From the NCBI RefSeq assembly GCF_019645815.1, contig NZ_CP080997.1, positions 310,001 through 374,000 of the forward strand: a stretch of DNA of 64,000 nucleotides, read 5' to 3'. The position numbers and the translations under genes are program-made. The notes under the pieces were generated by a model that saw only the letters and a program-made list of their open reading frames with translations, did no database searches and was not told the DNA's origin. Positions 25,925 through 34,959 of the stretch are shown piece by piece; positions within the stretch are counted from its first letter, which is position 1, and each line of letters opens with the position of its first letter. Source of the DNA: Mycolicibacter heraklionensis. GTDB lineage: Bacteria > Actinomycetota > Actinomycetes > Mycobacteriales > Mycobacteriaceae.

Positions 25925-26980
25925 CTACCCGGCCGTCGTGATGGAATCCCCGGTCATGCCCGCCGCCTGCCGGGCCGCCAGCCGGCGCTTCTGCGGCTCA
26001 ATGGTGTAGCGCGGATCCTTCGCCGATTCGATCCCGGCCTCGAACACCCCGAAGCGGGTCAGCGCCGAGGCGCCCAGCAGCGCCAGCCCCGACAGCGCCG
26101 CCACGCCGCGGTGCCGCCCGCCCAGCAGCGTCCCGATACCTCCGGCGATCGCCAGCCGTTCACTCCACCGCAGCATCGCCCCGGCGCGGCCCTCATGCAG
26201 CGGTTCGGCGGCGACCGGGTCCATCCGATGCTCCATGGCCCGGGTGGCGACGACATCGCCGAGCACCCCGAGCACGGCCAGTCGTCGGGCCGGCCCGGCC
26301 TCACGCACCGGCGTGGTCAGCATGGCCAAGCCGCCGGAGGCCAGGCTCGCCGAGCTGACGAACACGAACGGCAAGTCGCGGTGCGCACCGTGCCAGGTCG
26401 GGGTGGCGGTGTCGCCCAGCAACACCGCGGTGTAGACGGCCAGCGGCGCCGCGAACACCGCGGCCTCCAAGCCGGCCGGGCCCTCCACAGCGCGCAGCAC
26501 GCCACGCAGCGGGCCCAGCGGTAGCCGCTGGCCCGACAACCGATCCAGCTCGGCGGCCGCCGCCACCGACGTGCCCGCACCAAACGCCGACAGGATCCAC
26601 GAGCCCAGGCTCATCGGTGACGTCAGTTTGATGGTGCGCAGCATGTTGACGAAGCGTTCCGGGCGGCCGAGGTCGCTGATCAGGGCCGCGGCGCTCAACA
26701 CGATTGCCCCCAGCGCCGCCAGCCGGGAGTTGCGTCGCAACACTTTCCGGCCGGTCAGCTGGGCACCGGCGGCCAGCAGGCCGGATCCCCCCGCCACACC
26801 GCCCAGGAACAGGTACGCGGCGATCTCGTGCTTCCACGGTGCGGGCTTGACCACCGGACGGCCGTAGTAGGAGCTGAACTGCACGTCGGGGACCATCGGC
26901 ATCTCACGGCCACCGTCGCCACCGCCGCGGCGCCGGCGCTTGCCGCCCCCGCGGCGAGGACCATCGGACACCATGCTCAT
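25925..26980 (-). CDS. NrfD-type membrane subunit of formate dehydrogenase
   Basis: A 351-residue integral membrane protein of the NrfD/PsrC polysulfide-reductase family, with about eight to nine predicted helices. WKHEIAAYLFLGGVAGGSGL opens the membrane part; SDLGRPERFVNMLRTIKLTS and SPMSLGSWILSAFGA are family landmarks. The N-terminus carries a basic Gly/Arg-rich tail of about 30 residues. NrfD subunits anchor FeS and molybdoenzyme subunits and exchange electrons with menaquinone without heme. It overlaps the FeS subunit gene by four bases (ATGA), so fdhA-fdhB-nrfD is one operon. E. coli formate dehydrogenase-N instead uses a cytochrome b subunit. Confidence 0.88.
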   Translation of the reverse strand: MSMVSDGPRRGGGKRRRRGGGDGGREMPMVPDVQFSSYYGRPVVKPAPWKHEIAAYLFLGGVAGGSGLLAAGAQLTGRKVLRRNSRLAALGAIVLSAAALISDLGRPERFVNMLRTIKLTSPMSLGSWILSAFGAGTSVAAAAELDRLSGQRLPLGPLRGVLRAVEGPAGLEAAVFAAPLAVYTAVLLGDTATPTWHGAHRDLPFVFVSSASLASGGLAMLTTPVREAGPARRLAVLGVLGDVVATRAMEHRMDPVAAEPLHEGRAGAMLRWSERLAIAGGIGTLLGGRHRGVAALSGLALLGASALTRFGVFEAGIESAKDPRYTIEPQKRRLAARQAAGMTGDSITTAG

Positions 26981-27939
26981 GAGCGTCCCCCCAGGAAGGC
27001 GACCGCCGCGGCGGCAAGCATCCCGGCTGCGGCCAGCGCCGACCGCTTGAACATCGTCGGCAGGTCGGCGGTGCCCACCCGCGGGTCGGGCGGCAGTCCG
27101 TACACCTCCGGCTCGTCGAGCAACAGGAAGACCGAGCCGGTGCCACCGACACCGTCATGCTCGTTGGCGCCGTAGAGCCGCGCCTCGGTGCGGCCCTGGG
27201 CATGCAGCTGGGCCACCCGCTGCCGGGCCCGCTGCACCAGGTCGTCGTGGTCACCGAACCGGATCGACTGCGTCGGGCAGGTCTGCGCGCACGCCGGCGG
27301 TTGGCCGTCGACCAGCCGGTCGTAGCACAGCGTGCACTTCTGGGCGACTCCGGTGTTGGGCACCGGTTCGGGGCCGCGGCCGGTCTTGGGTGCCGCCGTG
27401 CCGTCGGTGCGACGCTCGATCACCCCGAACGGGCACGCCGGCACACAGTTTCCGCAGCCGTTGCAGACGTCTGCCTGCACCACCACCGTGCCGAACTCGG
27501 TGCGAAACAGCGAACCCGTCGGGCATACGTCCAGACATCCGGCATGCGTGCAGTGCTTGCAGACGTCCGAGGACATCAGCCAGCGGAACTGGTCGGTGTC
27601 GGGTGGCGCGACCTCCGCGGTGTCATCGGGCATCTTCGGCATGCCCAGGCTGACCAGTTGTCGGCCGGATTCGCGGGCCTCCTCGATGCGGTCACGGCCC
27701 TGCTCGATGAACGCCACATGCCGCCACGTGCTGGCGCCCAGTGCGCCGGTGTTGTCGTAGGAGGACCCGAGTAACTCCAGCGGGCCGTCCTGCGGGTTGT
27801 GGTTCCACTCCTTGCACGCCACCTCGCAGGCTTTGCAACCGATGCAGATCGACGTGTCAGTGAAGAACCCCTTGCGGGGGTGTTGTGGCGACCACCTGGC
27901 GTCGGCGGCGGGGTCGGTCGGCCCGGACAGTTGGCCCAT
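26977..27939 (-). CDS. fdhB: Formate dehydrogenase iron-sulfur subunit
   Basis: A 320-residue electron-transfer subunit with four 4Fe-4S cluster motifs. These are CIGCKACEVACKEW (Cys 32, 35, 38, 42), CKHCTHAGCLDVCP, CNGCGNCVPACPFG and CTLCYDRL followed by CAQTCP. The C-terminal hydrophobic segment ALAAAGMLAAAAVAFLG is a probable single membrane helix, as in FdnH/FdoH. It passes electrons from the catalytic subunit to the NrfD-type subunit. The start MGQLSGPTDP at 27939 shares one base with the catalytic subunit stop (TGATG), which rules out the longer frame to 28068. Confidence 0.93.
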   Translation of the reverse strand: MGQLSGPTDPAADARWSPQHPRKGFFTDTSICIGCKACEVACKEWNHNPQDGPLELLGSSYDNTGALGASTWRHVAFIEQGRDRIEEARESGRQLVSLGMPKMPDDTAEVAPPDTDQFRWLMSSDVCKHCTHAGCLDVCPTGSLFRTEFGTVVVQADVCNGCGNCVPACPFGVIERRTDGTAAPKTGRGPEPVPNTGVAQKCTLCYDRLVDGQPPACAQTCPTQSIRFGDHDDLVQRARQRVAQLHAQGRTEARLYGANEHDGVGGTGSVFLLLDEPEVYGLPPDPRVGTADLPTMFKRSALAAAGMLAAAAVAFLGGRS

Positions 27940-30900
27940 CAGTCCCGCCTTTCCAGATCGATGTCGGCATTGCCGGTCTCCGGCGTTGCGCCGGAACGAC
28001 TTTGATACTCGGCGATCAGGCGCAGCAGCTCCTCGCCGTGTGGCCGCCGGCCCGGCCGGATATCGCACGAACCCGCTTTGGATTCCTGGATCTGCACGTT
28101 GGGGTCCAGGGTCACCCCGAGCAGATCGTTGGCCGCATCCCCGCTGACCACCGCGTCGCCGCCGACTCCCCAGTGGTACGGCAACCCGATCTGGTGCACG
28201 GTGTGGCCGCCCACCATCAGTGGCGTCATCCGGTCGGTCACCAGCACCCGAGCCTCGATCGCCGCCCGCGGGGAAATGATGGTGGCCCAGCCGAAGTTCT
28301 CCAGCCCCCGCTCGGCGGCCAGCGCCGGGGAGACTTCGCAGAACATCTCCGGCTGCAGCTCAGCCAGGTACGGCAGCCAGCGGCTCATGCCGCCGGCGGT
28401 GTGGTGTTCGGTCAGCCGGTAGGTGGTGAACACGTAGGGGTAGACATCGGCGCCCGGCTCCCCGGCGCTGGGGGCCGTCAAATTGTCTTTGCGGGGGAAC
28501 GTGATTCGGGCGGGGTTGCGCTGTTGGCGATAGACCGCATTGGCGATCGGCGACTCCTGCGGTTCGTAGTGGGTGGGCAACGGCCCGTCCACCACGCCCT
28601 TGGGTGCGAACAGCCAGCCCTTGCCGTCGGGTTGCATGACGAACGGGTCGTCGCCGGCCAACGCGTCCGGCCCGCCCAACGCCGGATCCGGTCGGGCGTT
28701 CGGCGCGCGGTCGATCACGAAGTCGGGCACGTCATTGCCCACCCATCGGCGCAGCTGCTCGTCCCACCAGACGTAGCGCTTGCGTTCGCTCCACGGCACA
28801 CCGTCCGGGTCGGCCGAGGCCCGGTTGTAGAGGATCCGCCGATCGGCCGGCCAGGCCCAGCCCCATTCGGATTGGTTGGGGCTCGGCCCGCCGCGAGGCA
28901 CCCGGCGGGCGGCCTGGTTGATCCCACCGCCATATACCCCGGCGTAGATCCAGCAACCGGCGGCCGTGGACCCATCGGCGCGCAGCTCGGTGAAGCCCGA
29001 GACGCACCGATCGGCGTCGGGACCGGCCAACTGGTGCCCGTTGATCTCGGCCAGCACGAACTCCGGGTCGGGGTCACCGTGCTCATCGACCGGGTAGTCC
29101 CAGACCAGATCCAACAGCGGCCGGTCGCGCGGGTCAGTGGAACCGGCGAGGCGAGCCCGAATTCGGTTGCCCAGCTTGATGAAGAACTCGAGTTCGCTGA
29201 TGCAGTCGCCCGGTGGGGCGACGGCCTGATGGCGCCATTGCAGCAGTCGCTGCGTCTGGGTGAACGTCCCGGCCTTCTCGACATGGCTGGCCGCCGGCAG
29301 GAAGAACACCTCGGTCTCGTTGTCTTGCGTGCACAGCTCCCCGGAGGCGATCTCCGGGCCGTCCTTCCACCAGGTGGCCGACTCGATCAGGTTCAGGTCC
29401 CGCACCACCAGCCACTTCAGGTGCGACATGCCCAACCGTTGCTGACGGCCGTTGGCCGAGCCGACCGCCGGGTTCTGGCCGAGCAGGAAGTAGCCCTCCA
29501 CTTCGTCGTTGAGCATTCCCGTCACGGCCTGATAGGTGCCGTGTGGCCCGGTCAGCCGGGGCAGGTAGTGATAAGCCCAATCGTTGTCGGCCGTCGCGGC
29601 GTCCCCCCACCACGCCTTGAGCAGGCTGACCAGATACGCATCGGCGTTGGCCCAAAAGCCTTTCTGGCTCTTCGACCCGACGCGGTCCAGGTACTGCCGC
29701 AGGGTGTCGTCGCGCCCGGCCTTCGGCATCGGCAGATAGCCGGGCAGCATGTCGTAGAGCGTCGGGATATCCGTGGAGCCCTGAATGCTGGCATGCCCGC
29801 GCAATGCCATGATCCCGCCGCCCGGCCGGCCCACGTTGCCCAGCAGCAGTTGCAGGATGGCCGCGGTGCGGATGTACTGCGCCCCCAGGGTGTGCTGCGT
29901 CCAGCCCACCGCATAGGCGAAACACGTGGTGCGCTCGCGCCCCGAGTTGGCCGTGACCGCGCGCGCCAGGTAGTCGAACATCGCAGGGTCGATACCGCAG
30001 ACGTCGTGGACCATCTCCGGGGTATAGCGCGCATAGTGCCGCTTGAGGATCTGGAAAACCGTGCGCGGGTGCTGCAGCGTCTCGTCAGTGCTGGGCGCAC
30101 CCGCCTCGTCGCGTTCGTATGTCCAACTCGACGGGTCGTACTGCCTGGTCTGCGGATCGAAGCCGGAGAACAACCCACCCAAGTCCTCGGTGTCGCGGAA
30201 GTCCTCACTGACCAGCGTCGCGGCATTGGTGTAGGCGAGCACGTATTCACGGAACCACAGGTCGTGGGTGAGCACGTGGTTGATCAGCGCACCCAACAGC
30301 ACCACGTCGGAGCCGGCGCGGATCGGAATGTGCTTGTCGCACACCGCTGACGTGCGGGTGAACCGCGGGTCGACGTGGATCACCACCGCGCCGCGGGCTT
30401 TGGCCTCCTCCACCCACTGGAAACCCACCGGGTGGCATTCGGCCATGTTCGAGCCCTGGATGACGATGCAGTCGGCATTCGCCATGTCTTGCAGGGTTTG
30501 CGTCGCTCCACCGCGACCGAAGGAGGCTCCCAGACCGGGAACCGTGGCGGAGTGTCAAATACGAGCTTGGTTATCGACCTGTATGACGCCCGCGGCGGTG
30601 AAGAGCTTCTTGATGACGTAGTTCTCTTCGTTGTCCAGTGTCGCGCCGCCCAGCGAGGCGATGCCCATGGTCCGCCGCAACGGCCGGCCCTCGGCGTCGT
30701 GGTCCTGCCAGGCGTTGCGCCGCGAGGCGATGAAACGTTCGGCCACCATGTCAATGGCGGTGTCCAGTTCCAGCGGCTGCCAATCCGTGGCGCGGGGCGC
30801 CCGGTAGAGCACGGTGACCTGCCGGCCGGGCGAGTTGACCAACTGTTCGCTCGCCGACCCCTTCGGACACAGCCGCCCGCGCGAGATCGGCGAATCCGGA

Positions 30901-31121
30901 TCGCCCTCGATCTGCACGACCTTCTCGTCCTTGACGTAGACGCGCTGGCCGCAGCCGACCGCGCAGTACGGGCAGACGCTCTGGACCATCCGGTCGGCGG
31001 TAGCGGTTCGCGGTGCGATACTGCGGGTGTGTTCGGAGGTGACGGACGGGCCGCGGCCGAACACGTCGCCGGTGCGCAGTTGCCGGATTACCGGCCACTC
31101 CAGGAATTTTCGCTGAACCAT
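27939..31121 (-). CDS. fdhA: Selenocysteine-containing formate dehydrogenase catalytic subunit
   Basis: A 1060-residue molybdenum/tungsten bis-MGD formate dehydrogenase when the UGA at complement(30555..30557) is read as selenocysteine 189. The flanking peptide is VDNQARI-Sec-HSATVPGLGASFGRG, the same setting as E. coli FdnG. The 4Fe-4S cluster ligands are Cys50, 53, 57 and 85. Downstream, QGSNMAECHPVGFQWVEEAK and later molybdopterin-binding blocks continue in the same frame to 27939. The N-terminus lacks a twin-arginine signal, so the enzyme probably faces the cytoplasm. It heads the fdhA-fdhB-nrfD operon, 52 bases after a PucR-type regulator gene on the same strand. Automatic annotation would split it into two frames (30555-31121 and 27939-30485). 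Confidence 0.95.
30525..30543 (-). promoter_or_regulatory. Bacterial SECIS apical hairpin
   Basis: Reading the minus strand, GGTTCCC-GGTCT-GGGAGCC forms a 7-pair stem (one G-U) with a five-base GGUCU loop. Exactly 18 nucleotides separate the UGA from the loop, the same as in E. coli fdhF, whose SelB-binding loop is also GGUCU. It lies inside the coding region directly 3' of the selenocysteine codon, as bacterial SECIS elements must. Confidence 0.92.
30555..30557 (-). other. In-frame UGA read as selenocysteine (residue 189)
   Basis: The minus-strand TGA follows CAAGCTCGTATT (Q-A-R-I) and is followed by CACTCCGCC (H-S-A). Homology runs straight through the codon. It aligns with the active-site Sec of FdnG and FdhF, which coordinates the Mo/W atom. 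Confidence 0.95.
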
Positions 31122-31173
31122 CTGTGAATGCTAACGCCGTTGGCATCCGGGCGTCCGGCGAAATCGTCTGCGT

Positions 31174-32442
31174 TCACCTGAGCGCAGCGCCGCCCAACCA
31201 GTCGCACAGCAGTAACGCCACTTCGACCTCGAGTCGGTCGCCGGCGATCGGTCGCCCCCGGCGTTCGACCGCGCGCTGCACGCGATACTTCACGGAGTTG
31301 TGGTGCAGGTGCAGTTCCTCCGCGGCGGCGGTGTAACTGGAGCCGGTGCTCAGGAACACCCGCAGCGTCTCACGCAACCGCTCGTCGCCGTCGGTGGCGC
31401 TGGCCAGCGGACCGAGGGCCTCGTGCACGTAGGCGGCCACGGCGTCGACGTTGCCGCCCACCAGGGCCGCCACCGCCAGGCCGGTGTCGCCGGCGACGGT
31501 GACCCTCCGGGATGGCCCACCGGCGGCGCTCACCACGGTTCGCGCGTCCCACGCCTGCTGATGTGACCGGCGGAAGCCCTCGACGTCCGGCAGCGGGCTG
31601 CCCGCCGTGACACACGGCCCGTCGCGCGTCTTCTCCACGGCGGCGCGCAGCCGTGCCGGCGCAGTCGGCGTGCTCTTGACCGACAGCGGAATCCAGCCGA
31701 AGCCGGTCACCCGGTCGACCGGCACGAACAACGGATTGTTGGCGGCGCCGACCGCTTCTGCGAGTTTCTGCACGAACCGCTCCGTGGACAGCGGATCGAC
31801 ACCCTCGACGGACTCCGGGTACCAGACGACCACCGCCAGATGGTGGCGTCGCAGCGGATAGCGCAGGGCGTGCGTCATGGCGTCGACGTCGACGTCGCCG
31901 CCGGCGAGCAGCTCGCGAACCTGCAGGGCGCGCAGGTTGTTCCGGTTGGCCACCCACCGGTCACGTTCGTCCTGATAGCTGATGACCACCTGCTGTGAGA
32001 TCTGGTCGATGTATTCGAACGACACGTCTTCCATCAGGTCGTAGACGGCCAGGCTCAGTTCCGGATCCCGATTGGCGGCGCGTATCTCGTTGATCACCAT
32101 TCGCAGTGTCGCCCGGTGTCCCAGCCGGTAGGCGCGCGTCAAGGCGTTCACCGAGATGTCTCGTTGCGCCAGGCGCCGAGCATATTCCAGAGCCGGAGTC
32201 GGCGGCTCGAGGTTCTTCACCGGGATGCCATGACGGATCGACGAGAAGAACGATTCGACACTGCTGGCCGCGGTGTCGCGCAATAGCTGCAGCAGCTGCG
32301 CGTCGCCGCCGAGCTCGGACATCTCGGCCACCACCAGCTGCTGAATGTCGCAGGTGATGCGATCGAGCTTGTCGTAGAGGCGGCTCACGATCGTTGCCGC
32401 AGTCTTGGCAACGACCGCACGGTCGGGGCCCCTTTCCCCCAT
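31174..32442 (-). CDS. PucR/CdaR-type transcriptional regulator upstream of fdhA
   Basis: A 422-residue regulator with a C-terminal PucR-type helix-turn-helix (STGSSYTAAAEELHLHHNSV, then KYRVQRAVERRGR). A long helical N-terminal domain carries DISVNALTRAYRLGHRATLR near residue 110. It is less similar to the regulators at 12043 and 32744 than those are to each other, and its HTH differs (HLHHNSVKYR against FVHQNTVRYR). The start MGERGPDRAV at 32442 was chosen because the longer frame to 32886 runs through the palindrome and the divergent regulator. Its stop is 52 bases before fdhA on the same strand, so it may be co-transcribed with, and control, the selenoprotein operon. Divergent from the regulator at 32744. 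Confidence 0.82.
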   Translation of the reverse strand: MGERGPDRAVVAKTAATIVSRLYDKLDRITCDIQQLVVAEMSELGGDAQLLQLLRDTAASSVESFFSSIRHGIPVKNLEPPTPALEYARRLAQRDISVNALTRAYRLGHRATLRMVINEIRAANRDPELSLAVYDLMEDVSFEYIDQISQQVVISYQDERDRWVANRNNLRALQVRELLAGGDVDVDAMTHALRYPLRRHHLAVVVWYPESVEGVDPLSTERFVQKLAEAVGAANNPLFVPVDRVTGFGWIPLSVKSTPTAPARLRAAVEKTRDGPCVTAGSPLPDVEGFRRSHQQAWDARTVVSAAGGPSRRVTVAGDTGLAVAALVGGNVDAVAAYVHEALGPLASATDGDERLRETLRVFLSTGSSYTAAAEELHLHHNSVKYRVQRAVERRGRPIAGDRLEVEVALLLCDWLGGAALR

Positions 32443-32743
32443 GGCCCGACGGTAGTTGCTTCCCGCGGGTCCGGCGTGCCGATTCGCAGGTTTGCACAGC
32501 GATTCCGACCGGTAGCCGGTTTGTTCCCGGGAGACGACGATCCGGTCGAAGTTCGTCTGTTGACGACGTCGTCCAGTCGAGTTGGGCTGCGTACTTTTTG
32601 GGGCAGATGGGCGAGGCGCAATTCGCTGATGCGAATTCGGGGGCCGGAGCCGATTCGTGAAATTGATTGAACACCACTCTGGAAATGAGAAAGAACATGT
32701 TCGTTGCCGCCATCGCGATGGTGCGGGCAGAAAGCGCCGCGTG
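32443..32743. promoter_or_regulatory. Divergent intergenic region between two PucR-type regulators
   Basis: About 300 bases without a supported gene, more AT-rich than the flanks towards its right side. It contains the palindrome AATTCGC-TGAT-GCGAATT at 32620-32637 (perfect 7-base arms), a candidate operator. Promoters for both divergent regulators must lie here. The frames that cross it are extensions of the two regulator genes. Confidence 0.6.
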
Positions 32744-34003
32744 ATGTATCGCGTCGCGGCAGGATCTCCCGTCCCGCCCGGTGTGGCCGTCGCGGAAGGT
32801 CGAGAGCTGCTCGTCGACGCGCTGCTCGGCCAGCTGTCTGAGATCGCCGGGAGCGTCCGGGAGGCGATTGAGGCGCAGATACCCACCTACCGCGTTTTGA
32901 ACAGCGGGACGCTTGAGGAAGAGATCGGGTTCCAGCTGGAACGGGTCCTGAGACGGGTCTTGGCGTCCGCTCGAAGCAATGGTGCAGTCGGCGGTGACTA
33001 CGAACTCGCCGAGCTGGCCGCCATCGGTGAAACGCGCGCGCAACAGGGGGTCCCCGTCGACGAAATGCTGCGCGCATGGCACGTCGGTATCGAGGTCATT
33101 GTGGGGTACTCCCGGGGAGTGAGTGCGCGACTGGGCATCGAGGACGCCGCAGTGCTGGAGTTCGTGCAGTCGGCCCTCGGGTGGTCCGACGTTGCGATGG
33201 CCGCCGCCGTCGGGGCGCATCGCAGCGCAGAGCTTGCCCTGGGTTTCGCCGAAGAGGAACAACGCGCCCGGTTCGTTCGCGGTGCGTTGTCCGGGACCAT
33301 CCCCGCTGACGAACTCGCCATTCAGGCGCGGGCGTACCGACTGGATCCGGACGGGGAGTTCGTCGCGGTCCGTGCGTTGCTGAGTGAGGAGTCGCCGCAG
33401 CGCAAGCTCGAGTGGCTGTTGGGTTTTCATGGCGCCGACCGACCCGGGCTCAGTGCCGTCGCCGACGGATGCGTGGTGGGCTTCTTGCGGGAGCCGCCGC
33501 CACGTGATCTCGCTGCCGTGGTCGGTGTGGGCCCGCCGAAGCCCGTGGGGCGCCTGGCCGCGTCCTATCGGTTGGCGACCCGGGCCCTGACCGCGATCCA
33601 GGCCTGCGGCCTCCGCGGCTGTTACGACATCGACGCGATCGGCCTGCGCGCTGCGGTGGCGGCGGACGCCGACGTCGGTGACGCGCTGCGGAGGCGCTAC
33701 CTCGACCCGCTCGCCGACGGGGGTTCGGCTCGTGAGCTGATCGCGACGTTGCGGGCATTTCTGACCAGTGGCATGCACGTGGAGCGCACCGCGACCCGGC
33801 TGTTCGTCCACCAGAACACGGTGCGCTACCGCCTGGCCCGGTTCGAGGAACTGACCGGGTCCAGCCTGCGGGACGCCGAAGTGCTGTTCGGGGTCTGGTG
33901 GGCGCTCCAGCTAGACGAATGCAGTCGTCGTAACCCCCAAGCCGAAGCGCCCGATATCGGAGGTGACTCCGTAGCCCACCGCGCAGATCCGACAGACGCT
34001 TAA
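32744..34003 (+). CDS. PucR/CdaR-type transcriptional regulator of the catabolic cluster
   Basis: A 419-residue paralogue of the regulator at 12043, with the same order of blocks. An N-terminal helical domain has LLGQLSEIAGSVREAIEAQI and DEMLRAWHVGIEV. The middle region ends in a REPPPRD/GVGPPKPV segment. The C-terminal PucR helix-turn-helix is HVERTATRLFVHQNTVRYRL plus ARFEELTGSSLRDAE. ATG at 32744 (a GTG one codon earlier is possible) was chosen because the upstream extension is basic and unlike the family. It lies 32 bases before the acyltransferase gene, so it is the probable regulator of the 34-43 kb operon. Confidence 0.83.
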   Translation: MYRVAAGSPVPPGVAVAEGRELLVDALLGQLSEIAGSVREAIEAQIPTYRVLNSGTLEEEIGFQLERVLRRVLASARSNGAVGGDYELAELAAIGETRAQQGVPVDEMLRAWHVGIEVIVGYSRGVSARLGIEDAAVLEFVQSALGWSDVAMAAAVGAHRSAELALGFAEEEQRARFVRGALSGTIPADELAIQARAYRLDPDGEFVAVRALLSEESPQRKLEWLLGFHGADRPGLSAVADGCVVGFLREPPPRDLAAVVGVGPPKPVGRLAASYRLATRALTAIQACGLRGCYDIDAIGLRAAVAADADVGDALRRRYLDPLADGGSARELIATLRAFLTSGMHVERTATRLFVHQNTVRYRLARFEELTGSSLRDAEVLFGVWWALQLDECSRRNPQAEAPDIGGDSVAHRADPTDA

Positions 34004-34035
34004 CCGTATGCCAGCGAGTGATTGAGGAAACCAGG

Positions 34036-34953
34036 ATGACAACGACCACAAAGACCACAACGACGACACCCGGCAAGGGCACCAAGGCCGGCAAGGGCGC
34101 GGAGCCGCGGGGCCGGCTGCAGCAACTTGTCGCGCAGCGCCTTGCCGCTGCGACCACGTCGGACGGTCCCAACGAGCGATTCATGCGCTACGTGCAGAAC
34201 CCCGTCTTCAACTTCCTGTGCGACCACTACTTCCGGCTGGAGATCGACGGCTGGCACCGCATTCCCGACGAACCCTCGTTGCTGATCGGCATCCACTCCG
34301 GTGGATCCCTGACGATGGACGCCTGGACTCTGGTGCATGCCTGGCATCGGCATTTCGAAGGCCGCCGGATCCTGCACGGCACCGCGCACGACCTCCTGAT
34401 GGCCGCCCCGGTGCTCGGTGACTACTTCAAGGCGGTCGGTGTGATCCCGGCGTCGCGCAGCGGGGTGACCGCCGCCCTGGCCGCCGGCCACGACGTGGTG
34501 GTGTGGCCCGGAGGCGAGCAGGACGCGATGCGCAACTGGCGCCACCGGGACCAGGCGCTGCTGGCCGGCCGCAAGGGCTTCGTCCGCCAAGCCATCCGCT
34601 CCGGCGTCCCGATCGTCCCGGTCGCGACGGTGGGCGGACACGACACCGTCTTCGTGCTGTCGGAGGGGCGATTCCTCGCCCGCTGGACCGGCCTCGGCAA
34701 GCGGCTGCGCGGCGCCACGATGCCCATCATCGCGGGGTTCCCCTTCCCACTCGCCGTCGAGATCCTGCCCGCACATCTGCCGCTGCCCGCAAAGATTCGC
34801 ACCGAGTTCCTCGACCCCATCCACGTCGACACCGATCCCGACCGCGTCGACGACTCCGCCTACGTCGACTCGATCTACGACCAGGTGCAGGGCGCCATCC
34901 AGGCGGGGATGGATCGCCTGGCCAAACGTCGTAGCTTCCCGGTCCTGGGGTGA
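34036..34953 (+). CDS. Phospholipid/glycerol acyltransferase family protein
   Basis: A 305-residue acyltransferase of the PlsC/lysophospholipid superfamily. LIGIHSGGSLTMDAW carries the catalytic His and Asp with the variant spacing seen in actinobacterial members. VVVWPGGEQDAMRNW is the acceptor-binding block, and IVPVATVGGHDTVFVLSEG follows. A Thr/Lys-rich tail of about 30 residues opens the protein. It probably transfers an acyl group from acyl-CoA to a hydroxyl acceptor. ATG at 34036 has GAGGAAACCAGG upstream. First of seven same-strand genes with tight spacing, it may act on an acyl-CoA made by the next gene's product, or esterify a hydroxylated substrate. Confidence 0.78.
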   Translation: MTTTTKTTTTTPGKGTKAGKGAEPRGRLQQLVAQRLAAATTSDGPNERFMRYVQNPVFNFLCDHYFRLEIDGWHRIPDEPSLLIGIHSGGSLTMDAWTLVHAWHRHFEGRRILHGTAHDLLMAAPVLGDYFKAVGVIPASRSGVTAALAAGHDVVVWPGGEQDAMRNWRHRDQALLAGRKGFVRQAIRSGVPIVPVATVGGHDTVFVLSEGRFLARWTGLGKRLRGATMPIIAGFPFPLAVEILPAHLPLPAKIRTEFLDPIHVDTDPDRVDDSAYVDSIYDQVQGAIQAGMDRLAKRRSFPVLG

Positions 34954-34959
34954 TGCGCC

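Noticed and set aside
27885..30350. 821-codon plus-strand frame opposite fdhA
   Set aside because: Antisense shadow of a clear molybdoenzyme; composition is compatible only with codon bias.
27939..31121. fdhA as a pseudogene split by a stop codon
   Set aside because: The stop is UGA at the known Sec position, a SECIS follows, and selA-selD are present.
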